This document shows positions 1 through 5,252 of a DNA stretch of 5,293 nucleotides, piece after piece. The notes beneath the pieces are model-generated. The model searched no databases and was not told the DNA's origin. It saw only the letters and a list, made by a program, of their open reading frames with translations. A program made the translations under genes and the position numbers. Source of the stretch: Rhodospirillaceae bacterium (GTDB lineage Bacteria; Pseudomonadota; Alphaproteobacteria; Rickettsiales; UBA3002); assembly GCA_947458525.1 (NCBI GenBank), contig CANHAG010000119.1, positions 1 through 5,293 on the forward strand. The letters are read 5' to 3'. How positions within the stretch are numbered: the stretch's first letter is position 1; every line of letters starts with the position of its first letter.

Positions 1-63
1 CCAGGGGCTGCGTACGGCATTCAGCACGGCCCGCGCTTCGGGCGAGAGGTTTTTTGCTTTGTC

Positions 64-83
64 ATTCCCGCGAATGCGGGAAT
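64..83. repeat. Short perfect palindrome (dispersed-repeat type)
   Basis: Two perfect 8-bp arms, ATTCCCGC and GCGGGAAT, flank a GAAT loop, and the flanks read GTC on the left and CCAG on the right. On the minus strand one frame translates as WIPAFAGMT, a peptide that turns up often in spurious ORFs of proteobacterial genomes because this palindrome is widely dispersed. It directly precedes repeat unit A. The inverted repeat is seen directly; membership of the dispersed family is from memory. Confidence 0.75.
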
Positions 84-104
84 CCAGTGGTTCTTGGGTC
101 TGGA

Positions 105-215
105 TCTTCTCGGCCTGTTGGCCTCGCAGTCGAACTTCGTTCTCATCCCAGCATGATATTTTACAAAGTAAGAGGGCGCGGTTGCGCCTGATTCCCCAGA
201 GAATAAAAATGGCGG
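105..215. repeat. Repeat unit A, tRNA-tail-associated family
   Basis: Bases 105-145 are a perfect 41-bp match to 2191-2231. Bases 130-215 align without gaps to 2083-2168 with about eight mismatches. Shared landmarks in order are CGGCCTGTTGGCC, TCGAACTTCGTTCTCA, a small GGCGC/GCGCC-type hairpin, CCCCAGAGAATAAAAATGGCGG. Unlike units B and C, the sequence after TGGCGG (216-240) no longer resembles a clear tRNA tail, although TTTTTGAACCTG could be a decayed T-arm. The unit lies in the same orientation as B and C but on the other side of the minus-strand operon. Confidence 0.8.
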
Positions 216-278
216 CGCGTAGTGAACGGTTTTTGAACCTGCCCGACCGAGTGCCTGTTGATAGTTCGGCATAATATG

Positions 279-299
279 AACTACACGGCCAGTAGTTTT
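279..299. terminator. Weak hairpin after the 324-1857 operon
   Basis: The 6-bp arms AACTAC (279-284) and GTAGTT (292-297) enclose a 7-nt loop, 25 bases beyond the stop codon of the minus-strand oxidoreductase gene. It is the only inverted repeat I see immediately downstream of that operon. The stem is short and A/T-rich, and no U tract follows it on the minus strand, so the terminator call is tentative. Confidence 0.2.
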
Positions 300-323
300 A
301 TCAAACGATTAGCAGCTTGAGTG

Positions 324-1409
324 TTACTGCTCGTAGGTTGTCACCTTCAAATGTTTTAGCTCATGCAGGTATTCCTCTAAACTAACAAGCCCAACACATG
401 CCATCGCGCCACGGGTTGAAAATTGATCGCTGATTATCTTCTTCGCCAGCACGATTGCGGGGATGGTTGGGATGTACGGTCCATCACCATCGAGCGCGAT
501 GATGAACCATTTTTTTATTATGAGTGCGCCAGCCTTATCTTTACCTTGGAGGATGACGTGCATGCCTCCATCAGCAGAACCAAGGAAGTCAAACCAGCTG
601 CTGGCTTTGAGTAAAACGGCAGAATATTCTGGTAGGTTGAGAGGAATGCCAATCCTTACCAGCCATGATAGAGCCCATATTCCAAGATGAACCAGAGGAT
701 TTTCCATCCCTGCCGAAAATTTAATACGCTTAATGCCATATTTTATCGGCAATAAATCTAAATCAGGAATATCACAATTCGCCATCCATCTTCTGCCTAC
801 TTGCGGATAATTCTGGATGTATAAATCCTGCCAGCCGTAGCGCACTGGATAGCCAGCGCAGGGTTTCAATTTTTTGCCAACATAACCGAGAATCGCTTGG
901 GTAGTAGCAAGGCCGCGTTCGGCCTTTTGACCAGGCGCAATACCAAATTGGAGAGAGTCAATTTCCGAAAATTGGGGTAAATAATGTTCAATCACCGCCG
1001 AAGTGAGCCCAGGTACGGTGCTTGCTCCGCTGATGACAGCCACATCATGGCTTTTTGCCTCAGCATCCAACGTGGTAATTTCCCTAACGAAATTGCGCCC
1101 GTCGGCAAGGTCAATGTAATGAATGCCATGCGTGATACAGGTTTTTGCAATCGAGTAATCGCTAGTTTGAAACGGACCACAGGTATTGATCACAACAGCT
1201 GGTTTCAAAACCTGCAATTGCTCTGGTAGTTTTTTCTTGACGTCAAACACTGCGATTTCTGCAAGAGAGGGCGGCAAGGCATTCAATAAGGATTGCGCCT
1301 TCGCATGATCTCGCCCCACGATGATGACAGGTATGTTCTGGCGCGTGAGCATGTGGGCAATACGTTTACCAAAATTGCCATATCCGCCAAGAATGAGAAC
1401 TTTAAGCAT
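324..1409 (-). CDS. Saccharopine dehydrogenase-like NAD(P)-binding oxidoreductase
   Basis: This 361-residue protein begins with a Rossmann fold: strand LKVLILGG, the dinucleotide-binding glycines G8-G9-x-G11-x-x-G14, and a second strand ending VGRD (31-34). Further motifs typical of the saccharopine dehydrogenase-like family follow: NTCGPF (75-80), HYIDLADG (97-104) and SGASTVPGLTSAV (127-139). The C-terminal part carries GDGPYIPTIPAI (308-319) and RGAMACVGLVSLEEYL (333-348), blocks I recall from uncharacterised proteobacterial members. A hydrophobic stretch near 238-258 could contact membrane or a partner. Real lysine-pathway activity is not implied; most such proteins have no known substrate. 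The start overlaps the upstream gene's stop by 8 bp (ATGCTTAA) and has no clear Shine-Dalgarno, which points to translational coupling. Base composition is AT-richer than rimO. The family call is firm; the reaction is unknown. Confidence 0.85.
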   Translation of the reverse strand: MLKVLILGGYGNFGKRIAHMLTRQNIPVIIVGRDHAKAQSLLNALPPSLAEIAVFDVKKKLPEQLQVLKPAVVINTCGPFQTSDYSIAKTCITHGIHYIDLADGRNFVREITTLDAEAKSHDVAVISGASTVPGLTSAVIEHYLPQFSEIDSLQFGIAPGQKAERGLATTQAILGYVGKKLKPCAGYPVRYGWQDLYIQNYPQVGRRWMANCDIPDLDLLPIKYGIKRIKFSAGMENPLVHLGIWALSWLVRIGIPLNLPEYSAVLLKASSWFDFLGSADGGMHVILQGKDKAGALIIKKWFIIALDGDGPYIPTIPAIVLAKKIISDQFSTRGAMACVGLVSLEEYLHELKHLKVTTYEQ

Positions 1410-1857
1410 GAGTTTCAGCCGCTTTTTTGAGACTACTCATGCGTTTTTGCATGTCTCTTTTGAGAATGGCACTGATAACGGGATTCAAAAGCCATGCAAT
1501 AAAAGCTGGTTTAGTGGTAAAGTGATAGATAAACACAACTTCCGTTAGATTCTCATCAATGCTTTTAAAACGCCAGGTGCCTGACATTGACTTGAATATG
1601 AACGGTCCTTTGATCATTTGCATCGCAATAACTTCTGGCCTTTGATGGGCGATAAAAACGGTTTCCATTTTCATGCCGTTATAGGCCGTTGTTACTGTTT
1701 TTACATTTTTACCCATAACGGATGAACCATCCAGAAATTCCATTTCTTTCATAAATGGATCCCACTGAAGCCGCTTTTTATAGTCTTCAGACAATGTAAA
1801 TAAATGATCCGCTGTAGAATGAATAATGTTCGAAAGTTTAATGCGGGGCATACACAT
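1402..1857 (-). CDS. SRPBCC/START-like (polyketide cyclase-type) protein
   Basis: This 151-residue protein has the pattern of small SRPBCC-fold proteins that bind hydrophobic ligands in a helix-grip cavity. An N-terminal strand (RIKLSNIIHSTADHLFTL) leads into YKKRLQWDPFMKEMEFLDG (26-44), the usual region with the Arg/Trp-Asp-Pro motif. A run of beta strands follows, including GTWRFKSIDENLTEVVFIY (93-111), and a long amphipathic C-terminal helix (about 116-147). There is no signal peptide, so it is probably cytoplasmic. It is first in a two-gene operon and overlaps the downstream oxidoreductase by 8 bp, so the two products probably act together, perhaps on a lipid or other hydrophobic substrate (inference). 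Met3 (1849-1851) is an alternative start; neither start has a convincing Shine-Dalgarno. The exact ligand or activity cannot be read from the sequence. Confidence 0.75.
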   Translation of the reverse strand: MCMPRIKLSNIIHSTADHLFTLSEDYKKRLQWDPFMKEMEFLDGSSVMGKNVKTVTTAYNGMKMETVFIAHQRPEVIAMQMIKGPFIFKSMSGTWRFKSIDENLTEVVFIYHFTTKPAFIAWLLNPVISAILKRDMQKRMSSLKKAAETHA

Positions 1858-1891
1858 CCATGGTGCTAGTGTTTTGCGGAAGATTTAAAAC

Positions 1892-1918
1892 GCATTTGAG
1901 ATTCGAACCTAAAAATGC
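1892..1918 (-). other. T-arm-like hairpin
   Basis: On the minus strand GCATTT (1918-1913) pairs with AAATGC (1897-1892), and the loop contains GGTTCGAATC (1909-1900), the hallmark of a tRNA T-loop. There is no matching acceptor stem or CCA, so this is not a tRNA gene. It may be a decayed fragment of the same tRNA-tail repeats found at 2022 and 2163, or chance. It also overlaps the candidate -10 of the operon promoter. Confidence 0.35.
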
Positions 1919-1930
1919 ACGGCATGTCAA
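1901..1930 (-). promoter_or_regulatory. Candidate sigma-70 promoter of the SRPBCC-oxidoreductase operon
   Basis: On the minus strand a perfect -35, TTGACA (1930-1925), is followed after 18 nt by TCGAAT (1906-1901), which matches four of six -10 consensus bases. Transcription would start near 1894, giving a leader of roughly 37 nt before the start codon at 1857. Position and spacing fit the operon. The -10 is weak and no experimental signal is available. Confidence 0.4.
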
Positions 1931-1939
1931 TATCATGCC
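1921..1939. promoter_or_regulatory. Inverted repeat over the -35, possible operator
   Basis: Arms GGCATG (1921-1926) and CATGCC (1934-1939) are perfectly complementary around a 7-bp centre. The element overlaps the TTGACA -35 of the candidate promoter, a position where a dimeric regulator could block RNA polymerase. No regulator gene is visible in the window, so the role is inferred from position only. Confidence 0.3.
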
Positions 1940-1945
1940 AAGTTG

Positions 1946-1961
1946 CGTTGGAAATGCAACG
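1946..1961. repeat. Small inverted repeat
   Basis: CGTTG (1946-1950) and CAACG (1957-1961) flank a 6-nt centre, just upstream of the operon's candidate promoter and next to the 1921-1939 palindrome. It may be part of the same control region or chance; 5-bp arms are too short to decide. Confidence 0.25.
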
Positions 1962-2021
1962 TGTTTGCGAACTTCGAAAACATGAGGAAGTGCGCCAGCG
2001 TAGAAATCACTGGGTGTAAAA

Positions 2022-2040
2022 TGGCGGACAGGGTGGGATT
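2022..2040 (-). repeat. Orphan tRNA 3' tail (Ser-like), no tRNA body
   Basis: Read on the minus strand this 19-mer, AATCCCACCCTGTCCGCCA, is the 3' half of a T-arm, a 3' acceptor strand CCTGTCC, a G discriminator and CCA. Such an end, with a G discriminator and a GGACAGG-type partner strand, resembles tRNA-Ser genes of other proteobacteria (from memory). It is not the same as the intact tRNA at 2296-2387. The T-loop is broken after its last bases and 42 bp of unrelated sequence (2041-2082) follows. No 5' acceptor strand, D-arm or anticodon arm is present. Confidence 0.6.
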
Positions 2041-2082
2041 GGCTCGCTTCGCTCGCCTCATCTCGCGCGGTTGCGCTCGGTG

Positions 2083-2181
2083 TCGAACTTCGTTCTCATC
2101 CCAGCACGATATTTTACGAAGTAAAGGGGCGCTGTTGCGCCTTATCCCCCAGAGAATAAAAATGGCGGAGTGGAGAGGATT
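2083..2181. repeat. Repeat unit B (99 bp)
   Basis: The unit starts TCGAACTTCGTTCTCA and ends in TGGCGGAGTGGAGAGGATT. Its first 86 bases align to unit A (130-215) without gaps, and all 99 align to unit C (2216-2314) without gaps. Positions 2126-2181 are a perfect 56-bp match to 2259-2314. The middle differs from C (ATATTTTACGAAGTAAAGG against ATATTTTTATTCCTGGGGG), so the ends are better conserved than the core. It contains a GGCGC-TGTT-GCGCC hairpin. Confidence 0.85.
2163..2181 (-). repeat. Duplicate of the tRNA-Ser T-loop-to-CCA end
   Basis: This 19-bp segment is identical to 2296-2314, the real 3' end of the tRNA-Ser(GCU) gene from the middle of the T-loop through CCA. Identity ends exactly inside the T-loop, where a 34-bp insert (2182-2215, with GGCTTCGCC and GGCCTGTTGGCC hairpins) begins. 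A duplicated T-loop-to-CCA segment is the classic trace of site-specific integration at a tRNA gene, but no integrase is present here. Confidence 0.75.
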
Positions 2182-2215
2182 GGCTTCGCCTCTTCTCGGC
2201 CTGTTGGCCTCGCAG

Positions 2216-2314
2216 TCGAACTTCGTTCTCACCTCAGTACCATATTTTTATTCCTGGGGGGGCGCTGTTGCGCCTTATCCCCCAGAGAATAAAAATGGCG
2301 GAGTGGAGAGGATT
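2216..2314. repeat. Repeat unit C (99 bp), fused to the tRNA-Ser gene
   Basis: This is the tandem partner of unit B at a period of 133 bp. It starts with the same TCGAACTTCGTTCTCA and its last 19 bases are the functional 3' end of tRNA-Ser, so the repeat and the gene physically share sequence. The copy nearest the tRNA is therefore the one that restores a continuous T-loop. Confidence 0.8.
2244..2296. repeat. Long imperfect palindrome abutting the tRNA 3' end
   Basis: Left arm 2244-2260 pairs with right arm 2279-2296 with a single bulged base, giving about 17 bp. Inside sits a second small hairpin, GGCGC-TGTT-GCGCC. The right arm ends on the last base of the tRNA CCA. On the minus strand it would form a strong hairpin right after the mature tRNA end, which could help stop transcription or guide 3' trimming. 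It lacks a following U tract, so I do not call it an intrinsic terminator. Confidence 0.6.
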
Positions 2315-2387
2315 CGAACCTCCGATACGGTATTACCCGTATAACGGTTTAGCAAACCGCCGCCTTCAGCCTCTCGGCCACCACTCC
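2296..2387 (-). tRNA. tRNA-Ser(GCU)
   Basis: A full class II cloverleaf can be folded by eye on the minus strand. The acceptor is GGAGTGG (2387-2381) paired with CCACTCC (2306-2300), followed by a G discriminator and genome-encoded CCA (2298-2296). The D-arm is GCCGAGAGGCTGAAGGC. The anticodon arm is GCGGT-TTGCTAA-ACCGT with anticodon GCT at 2353-2351. The long variable arm contains a 6-bp stem ATACGG/CCGTAT, typical of serine tRNAs, and the T-arm is GGAGG-TTCGAAT-CCTCT. It decodes AGC and AGU. Its length is 92 nt with CCA. It is transcribed divergently from rimO, and its 3' end merges into repeat unit C. Confidence 0.97.
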
Positions 2388-2394
2388 GCTAGGC

Positions 2395-2421
2395 GTTCCT
2401 TATGCCGCAGGCATTAGGAAC
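2395..2421. repeat. 12-bp hairpin just upstream of tRNA-Ser
   Basis: GTTCCTTATGCC (2395-2406) and GGCATTAGGAAC (2410-2421) pair with one T-T mismatch around a GCA loop. The hairpin lies 7 nt before the tRNA 5' end, so it would be in the 5' leader if transcription starts at the upstream candidate promoter. It has no T tract on either side. A role in leader processing is possible but unproven. Confidence 0.5.
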
Positions 2422-2496
2422 CCTTGCGCCGCGCCGTAGTCCTAAGGGACGTAGGCGGGCTCGTGATTCCCCGTCATCTGCACACAAGGGATACTG

Positions 2497-2525
2497 CGAA
2501 TAAGGGAAAGCGCCCGGCCTGTCAA
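2497..2525 (-). promoter_or_regulatory. Candidate promoter for tRNA-Ser
   Basis: On the minus strand a perfect TTGACA (2525-2520) is followed after 17 nt by TATTCG (2502-2497), which matches the first three bases of the -10 consensus. Transcription would start about 100 nt before the tRNA. The -35 and spacing are good; the weak -10 and long leader keep this tentative. Confidence 0.35.
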
Positions 2526-2571
2526 TGCGCTTGCCTGAGGCGGGCGCTTATGCTCTATCAGCCCGCGAATC

Positions 2572-2575
2572 GGAG
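2572..2575 (+). promoter_or_regulatory. Shine-Dalgarno that fixes the rimO start
   Basis: GGAG lies 6 nt before the ATG at 2582. The in-frame upstream ATG at 2525 has no such motif and would add 19 residues ([19 protein letters not shown]) that do not belong to the RimO domain. The start is therefore placed at 2582. Confidence 0.75.
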
Positions 2576-2581
2576 CAAGCC

Positions 2582-3937
2582 ATGGCACGCGCAGCTACCC
2601 AGCAGAAACAAACGACCGCACCCGCCCGCCGGGTGGGGTTTGTGTCGCTGGGCTGCGCGAAGGCGCTCGTGGATTCCGAGCGGATTCTGACGCGCCTGAG
2701 GGCCGAGGGCTATGCGATTGCGCCTGATTATGCGGGCGCCAATCTGGTGATTGTCAATACCTGCGGGTTTCTCGATTCCGCGCGAGAGGAGTCGCTGGCG
2801 GCCATTGGCGAAGCTTTAAGCGAAAACGGTAAAGTGGTGGTGACGGGCTGTCTTGGCGCGGAGCCGGAAGTCATCCGCGAAAAATACCCCCATGTGCTGG
2901 CGGTTACCGGCCCCCAGCATTACGAAGCGGTGATGGAAGCGGTGCACCGCGCCCTGCCGCCCGCGCACGCGCCATACGAAAGCCTTGTGCCGCCTGAAGG
3001 CATCCGCCTGACGCCGCGCCACTTCGCGTATCTCAAAATTTCCGAGGGCTGCAATAACCGCTGCTCCTTCTGCATTATTCCCTCGATGCGGGGGGATCTG
3101 GTCAGCCGCCCGGCCAGCGAAGTGCTGGAGGAAGCGGAAAAGCTGGTCGCGGCCGGGGTGAAAGAACTGCTGGTGATTTCGCAGGATACCAGCGCCTACG
3201 GGGTGGATGTGAAATATGCGGGCAGCCGCTGGCGCGGGCGCGAGGTGAAAACGCAGCTTTATGACCTTGCCGCCGCGCTGGGCGAGCTTGGCGTGTGGGT
3301 GCGGCTGCATTATGTGTACCCCTACCCGAGTGTGGACGGGCTGATGGAGCTGATGGCGGCGGGAAAAATTCTGCCCTACCTCGATATTCCGTTTCAGCAT
3401 GCGTCGCCAACCGTGCTGAAAGCCATGCGCCGCCCGGCCAATCAGGAAAAAACCGCCGCGCGCATTGCACAATGGCGTGCCGAGTGCCCGGAGCTCACCT
3501 TGCGCTCTACCTTCATTGTCGGCTTCCCCGGCGAGACGGAGGAAGACTTCCAGTTTCTGCTTGATTGGATGGATGAAGTGCAGCTCGACCGGGTAGGCTG
3601 TTTCAAATATGAGGATGTAAAGGGCGCTGCCGCCAACGCGCTTTCCGGCCATGTGGCAGAAGCGGTGAAAGAGGAACGCTACGCCCGCTTCATGGAAAAA
3701 GCGCAAATCATTTCAGCCGCGAAACTACAGAAAAAAATCGGCAAGACGATCGAGGTGATGGTAGATGGCGTGGAGGGTGATCGGCTCATCTGCCGCTCTG
3801 CGGCTGATGCACCGGAGATTGACGGCACTGTCATTCTCCCTAGAGTAAAAGGCGCTCGGCCGGGCGATTTTCTAATGGCAGAAGTGACGGATGCGAGTGA
3901 ATATGATCTCTATGGAATGGTGAAGGCAGTGCATTAA
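2582..3937 (+). CDS. rimO: Ribosomal protein S12 methylthiotransferase RimO
   Basis: RimO is a radical-SAM enzyme that adds a methylthio group to the conserved aspartate of ribosomal protein S12, using S-adenosylmethionine and two [4Fe-4S] clusters. The 451-residue product is close to the family's usual length. The N-terminal MTTase domain has cluster cysteines C25 ([12 protein letters not shown]), C61 ([12 protein letters not shown]) and C90 ([10 protein letters not shown]). The radical-SAM motif is C157-NNR-C161-SF-C164, preceded by [27 protein letters not shown] and [15 protein letters not shown] are standard downstream blocks, and the last roughly 65 residues form a TRAM domain ([15 protein letters not shown] onward). 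[12 protein letters not shown] and IIPSMRG favour RimO over MiaB. It ends in tandem in-frame stops (TAATAA). The gene is GC-rich, and an 86-bp gap separates it from lepB in the same direction. Confidence 0.96.
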   Translation: MARAATQQKQTTAPARRVGFVSLGCAKALVDSERILTRLRAEGYAIAPDYAGANLVIVNTCGFLDSAREESLAAIGEALSENGKVVVTGCLGAEPEVIREKYPHVLAVTGPQHYEAVMEAVHRALPPAHAPYESLVPPEGIRLTPRHFAYLKISEGCNNRCSFCIIPSMRGDLVSRPASEVLEEAEKLVAAGVKELLVISQDTSAYGVDVKYAGSRWRGREVKTQLYDLAAALGELGVWVRLHYVYPYPSVDGLMELMAAGKILPYLDIPFQHASPTVLKAMRRPANQEKTAARIAQWRAECPELTLRSTFIVGFPGETEEDFQFLLDWMDEVQLDRVGCFKYEDVKGAAANALSGHVAEAVKEERYARFMEKAQIISAAKLQKKIGKTIEVMVDGVEGDRLICRSAADAPEIDGTVILPRVKGARPGDFLMAEVTDASEYDLYGMVKAVH

Positions 3938-3951
3938 TAAGGATATTTTCA

Positions 3952-3980
3952 CTGAACTGGCTCGAACTGAATCTTGTAAT
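3952..3980 (+). promoter_or_regulatory. Possible lepB promoter
   Basis: TGTAAT (3975-3980) matches five of six -10 bases. A weak -35, CTGAAC (3952-3957), lies 17 nt upstream. A transcript would start near 3987, about 37 nt before lepB. The poor -35 means read-through from rimO is equally plausible. No terminator-like hairpin is visible in the rimO-lepB gap. Confidence 0.25.
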
Positions 3981-4023
3981 GACGAATGCTGAAGTCACGC
4001 GAGAACTCTGAGGAAACACGGAA

Positions 4024-4791
4024 ATGAGCAAAGAAAAAAAACAGGAATCCAGCTGGGAGATGGCACGTTCTTTCGTCTATGCGATTCTGCTTGCGCTCTT
4101 CTTCCGCTCCGTGGCGTATGAGCCGTTTCATATTCCCTCCGGCTCCATGCTGCCGACACTCGAGGTGGGTGATTTTATTTTTGTCTCAAAATTTTCTTAC
4201 GGCTACAGCCGCTATTCCTTCCCCTTCGGTGCGCGGATCCCTTTTTTTGAAGGGAGGATTTTCAAGACCATGCCGCAGCGCGGCGACATCATCGTATTCC
4301 GCACGCCGCAAGACCGCAAAATTGATTATATCAAGCGCCTCGTCGGCCTGCCGGGCGACCAGATTCAGGTGATTGAAGGCATGCTCTATGTGAATGGTGC
4401 GCCAGCCTCGCTGCGGCGAATTTCCAACTACACCAAAGAACAAAAAAATGGTTCGCGCATGGATTTTCGACGCTATCAGGAGACTTTGCCGGGCGGGGTG
4501 GTGCATCAGGTGCTTGATCAAAATCCTTATGGCAACATCAACAAAGATGGATTTGATTCAGACAATACCGAAATTTATATCGTACCCGATGGGCATTTAT
4601 TCTTTATGGGTGATAACCGGGATGATTCGGTGGATAGCCGTTTCCAGAGTTCTCTCGGATTTGTGCCGATAGAAAATCTCGTTGGCCGGGCGGGGATGAT
4701 TTTTTTCTCCTTCAGTCCGGAGGTGCGGTTTTGGCAATTCTGGCTCTGGCCGGAAGCATTTGATAACAGCCGCTGGTTTAAGGTGCTGTAA
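4024..4791 (+). CDS. lepB: Signal peptidase I
   Basis: LepB is the inner-membrane serine protease that removes signal peptides from exported proteins, using a Ser/Lys dyad. The 255-residue product has a short cytoplasmic N-terminus and one membrane segment (about 14-31, ARSFVYAILLALFFRSV). Box B is PSGSMLPTL with nucleophile S41. Box D is YIKRLVGLPGD with the general-base K104. Box E is GDNRDDSVDSR (196-206). VSKFSYGYSRYSFPFG (54-69) is typical of alphaproteobacterial members. An AGGA lies 9 nt before the start. All catalytic motifs are present, so this copy should be functional. rnc starts 2 bp after its stop, as in the common lepB-rnc arrangement. Its last 69 codons are repeated downstream at 5043-5252. 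Confidence 0.96.
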   Translation: MSKEKKQESSWEMARSFVYAILLALFFRSVAYEPFHIPSGSMLPTLEVGDFIFVSKFSYGYSRYSFPFGARIPFFEGRIFKTMPQRGDIIVFRTPQDRKIDYIKRLVGLPGDQIQVIEGMLYVNGAPASLRRISNYTKEQKNGSRMDFRRYQETLPGGVVHQVLDQNPYGNINKDGFDSDNTEIYIVPDGHLFFMGDNRDDSVDSRFQSSLGFVPIENLVGRAGMIFFSFSPEVRFWQFWLWPEAFDNSRWFKVL

Positions 4792-5042
4792 CGATGGAAA
4801 CGCCTGAAGAGAAGGCATTGGCAGCGCTCGAAACGCGCCTTGGTGTGGTGTTTACCGATCGCCAGCTTCTGCGTCAGGCACTCACCCACCGCTCTACCGG
4901 CAAGAACTGGCCGGATGGCTTGCCCTTCCATAATCAGCGGCTGGAATTTCTGGGCGATGCCGCATTGGGGCTGGTGGTGGCAGAGCTTCTCTACCGCGAA
5001 TTTCCGAAAGAAAATGAGGGTGATTTGAGTAAACGCCTGGTC
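4582..5042. repeat. Tandem duplication, copy 1 (461-bp unit)
   Basis: The unit runs from lepB codon 187 to rnc codon 83. It is followed directly by a second copy starting at 5043. The match actually begins a few bases earlier (TCGTACCCG at 4580 and 5041), a possible microhomology at the junction. In the 252 comparable positions (4581-4832 against 5042-5293) I count 12 substitutions and no indels. Confidence 0.95.
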
Positions 5043-5252
5043 GTACCCGTTGGGCATTTATTTTTTATGGGCGATAATCGGGATGATTCGGTGGATAGCC
5101 GTTTCCAGAGCTCTCTCGGATTTGTGCCGATAGAAAATCTCGTCGGCCGGGCGGAGATGATTTTTTTCTCCTTCAGTCCGGATGTGCGGTTTTGGCAGTT
5201 CTGGCGCTGGCCGGAAGCATTTGATAACAGCCGCTGGTTTAAGGTGCTGTAG
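4794..5252 (+). pseudogene. Truncated RNase III fused in frame to the LepB C-terminus
   Basis: Residues 1-83 are the start of RNase III, the dsRNA endonuclease that matures rRNA. They include LTHRST and QRLEFLGDAALGLVVAELLY (48-67), with catalytic-box residues E51 and D55. At V84 the frame passes into the duplicated end of LepB (VPVGHLFFMGDNRDDSVDSR onward) for 69 residues, and it stops at a TAG. The chimera lacks the second half of the RNase III catalytic domain and the dsRNA-binding domain. It also lacks LepB's membrane segment, Ser and Lys, so neither activity is expected. AAGG (4780-4783), inside the lepB end, may serve as its ribosome site. The 152-codon frame is fully open and translatable, so a stable product is possible. 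I call it a duplication by-product. Confidence 0.85.

Noticed and set aside
29..55. Terminator-like GCCCG/CGGGC stem followed by six T
   Set aside because: The stem is only 5 bp and six bases separate it from the T run; there is no gene visible upstream to assign it to.
1..63. Protein-like reading on the minus strand, AKNLSPEARAVLNAVRSPW, running off the left edge
   Set aside because: It could be part of a gene leaving the window, but only about 20 residues lie outside the repeat, there is no good start codon, and I recognise no family.
21..272. Open frame of 83 codons on the minus strand containing WIPAFAGMT
   Set aside because: It consists of repeat unit A plus the dispersed palindrome; no domain, no ribosome site, and a typical spurious repeat translation.
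1933..2232. Open frame of 99 codons on the minus strand (MRTKFDCEANRP start)
   Set aside because: It lies wholly in the repeat units, and the same peptide recurs in unit A. The repeats simply lack stops in this frame.
2083..2314. CRISPR-like array
   Set aside because: Only two tandem units of about 99 bp with a 34-bp gap, far longer than CRISPR repeats, and no cas genes; the tRNA-tail repeat explanation fits better.
1943..2344. Open frame of 133 codons on the plus strand ending GGVERIRTSDTVLPV
   Set aside because: It is a translation of repeat units B and C and of the antisense of tRNA-Ser. VERIRTSD-type tails are a known artefact of reading across tRNA genes. No ribosome site or protein-like composition supports it.
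2525..2581. Longer rimO start at 2525
   Set aside because: No Shine-Dalgarno precedes it, and this ATG overlaps the candidate minus-strand -35. The ATG at 2582 has GGAG at ideal spacing and gives the normal RimO N-terminus.
2816..3706. Long 296-codon open frame on the minus strand inside rimO
   Set aside because: It is antisense to a well-conserved enzyme gene, is rich in His, Arg and Gly as expected for the reverse of GC-rich coding sequence, and has no recognisable domain.
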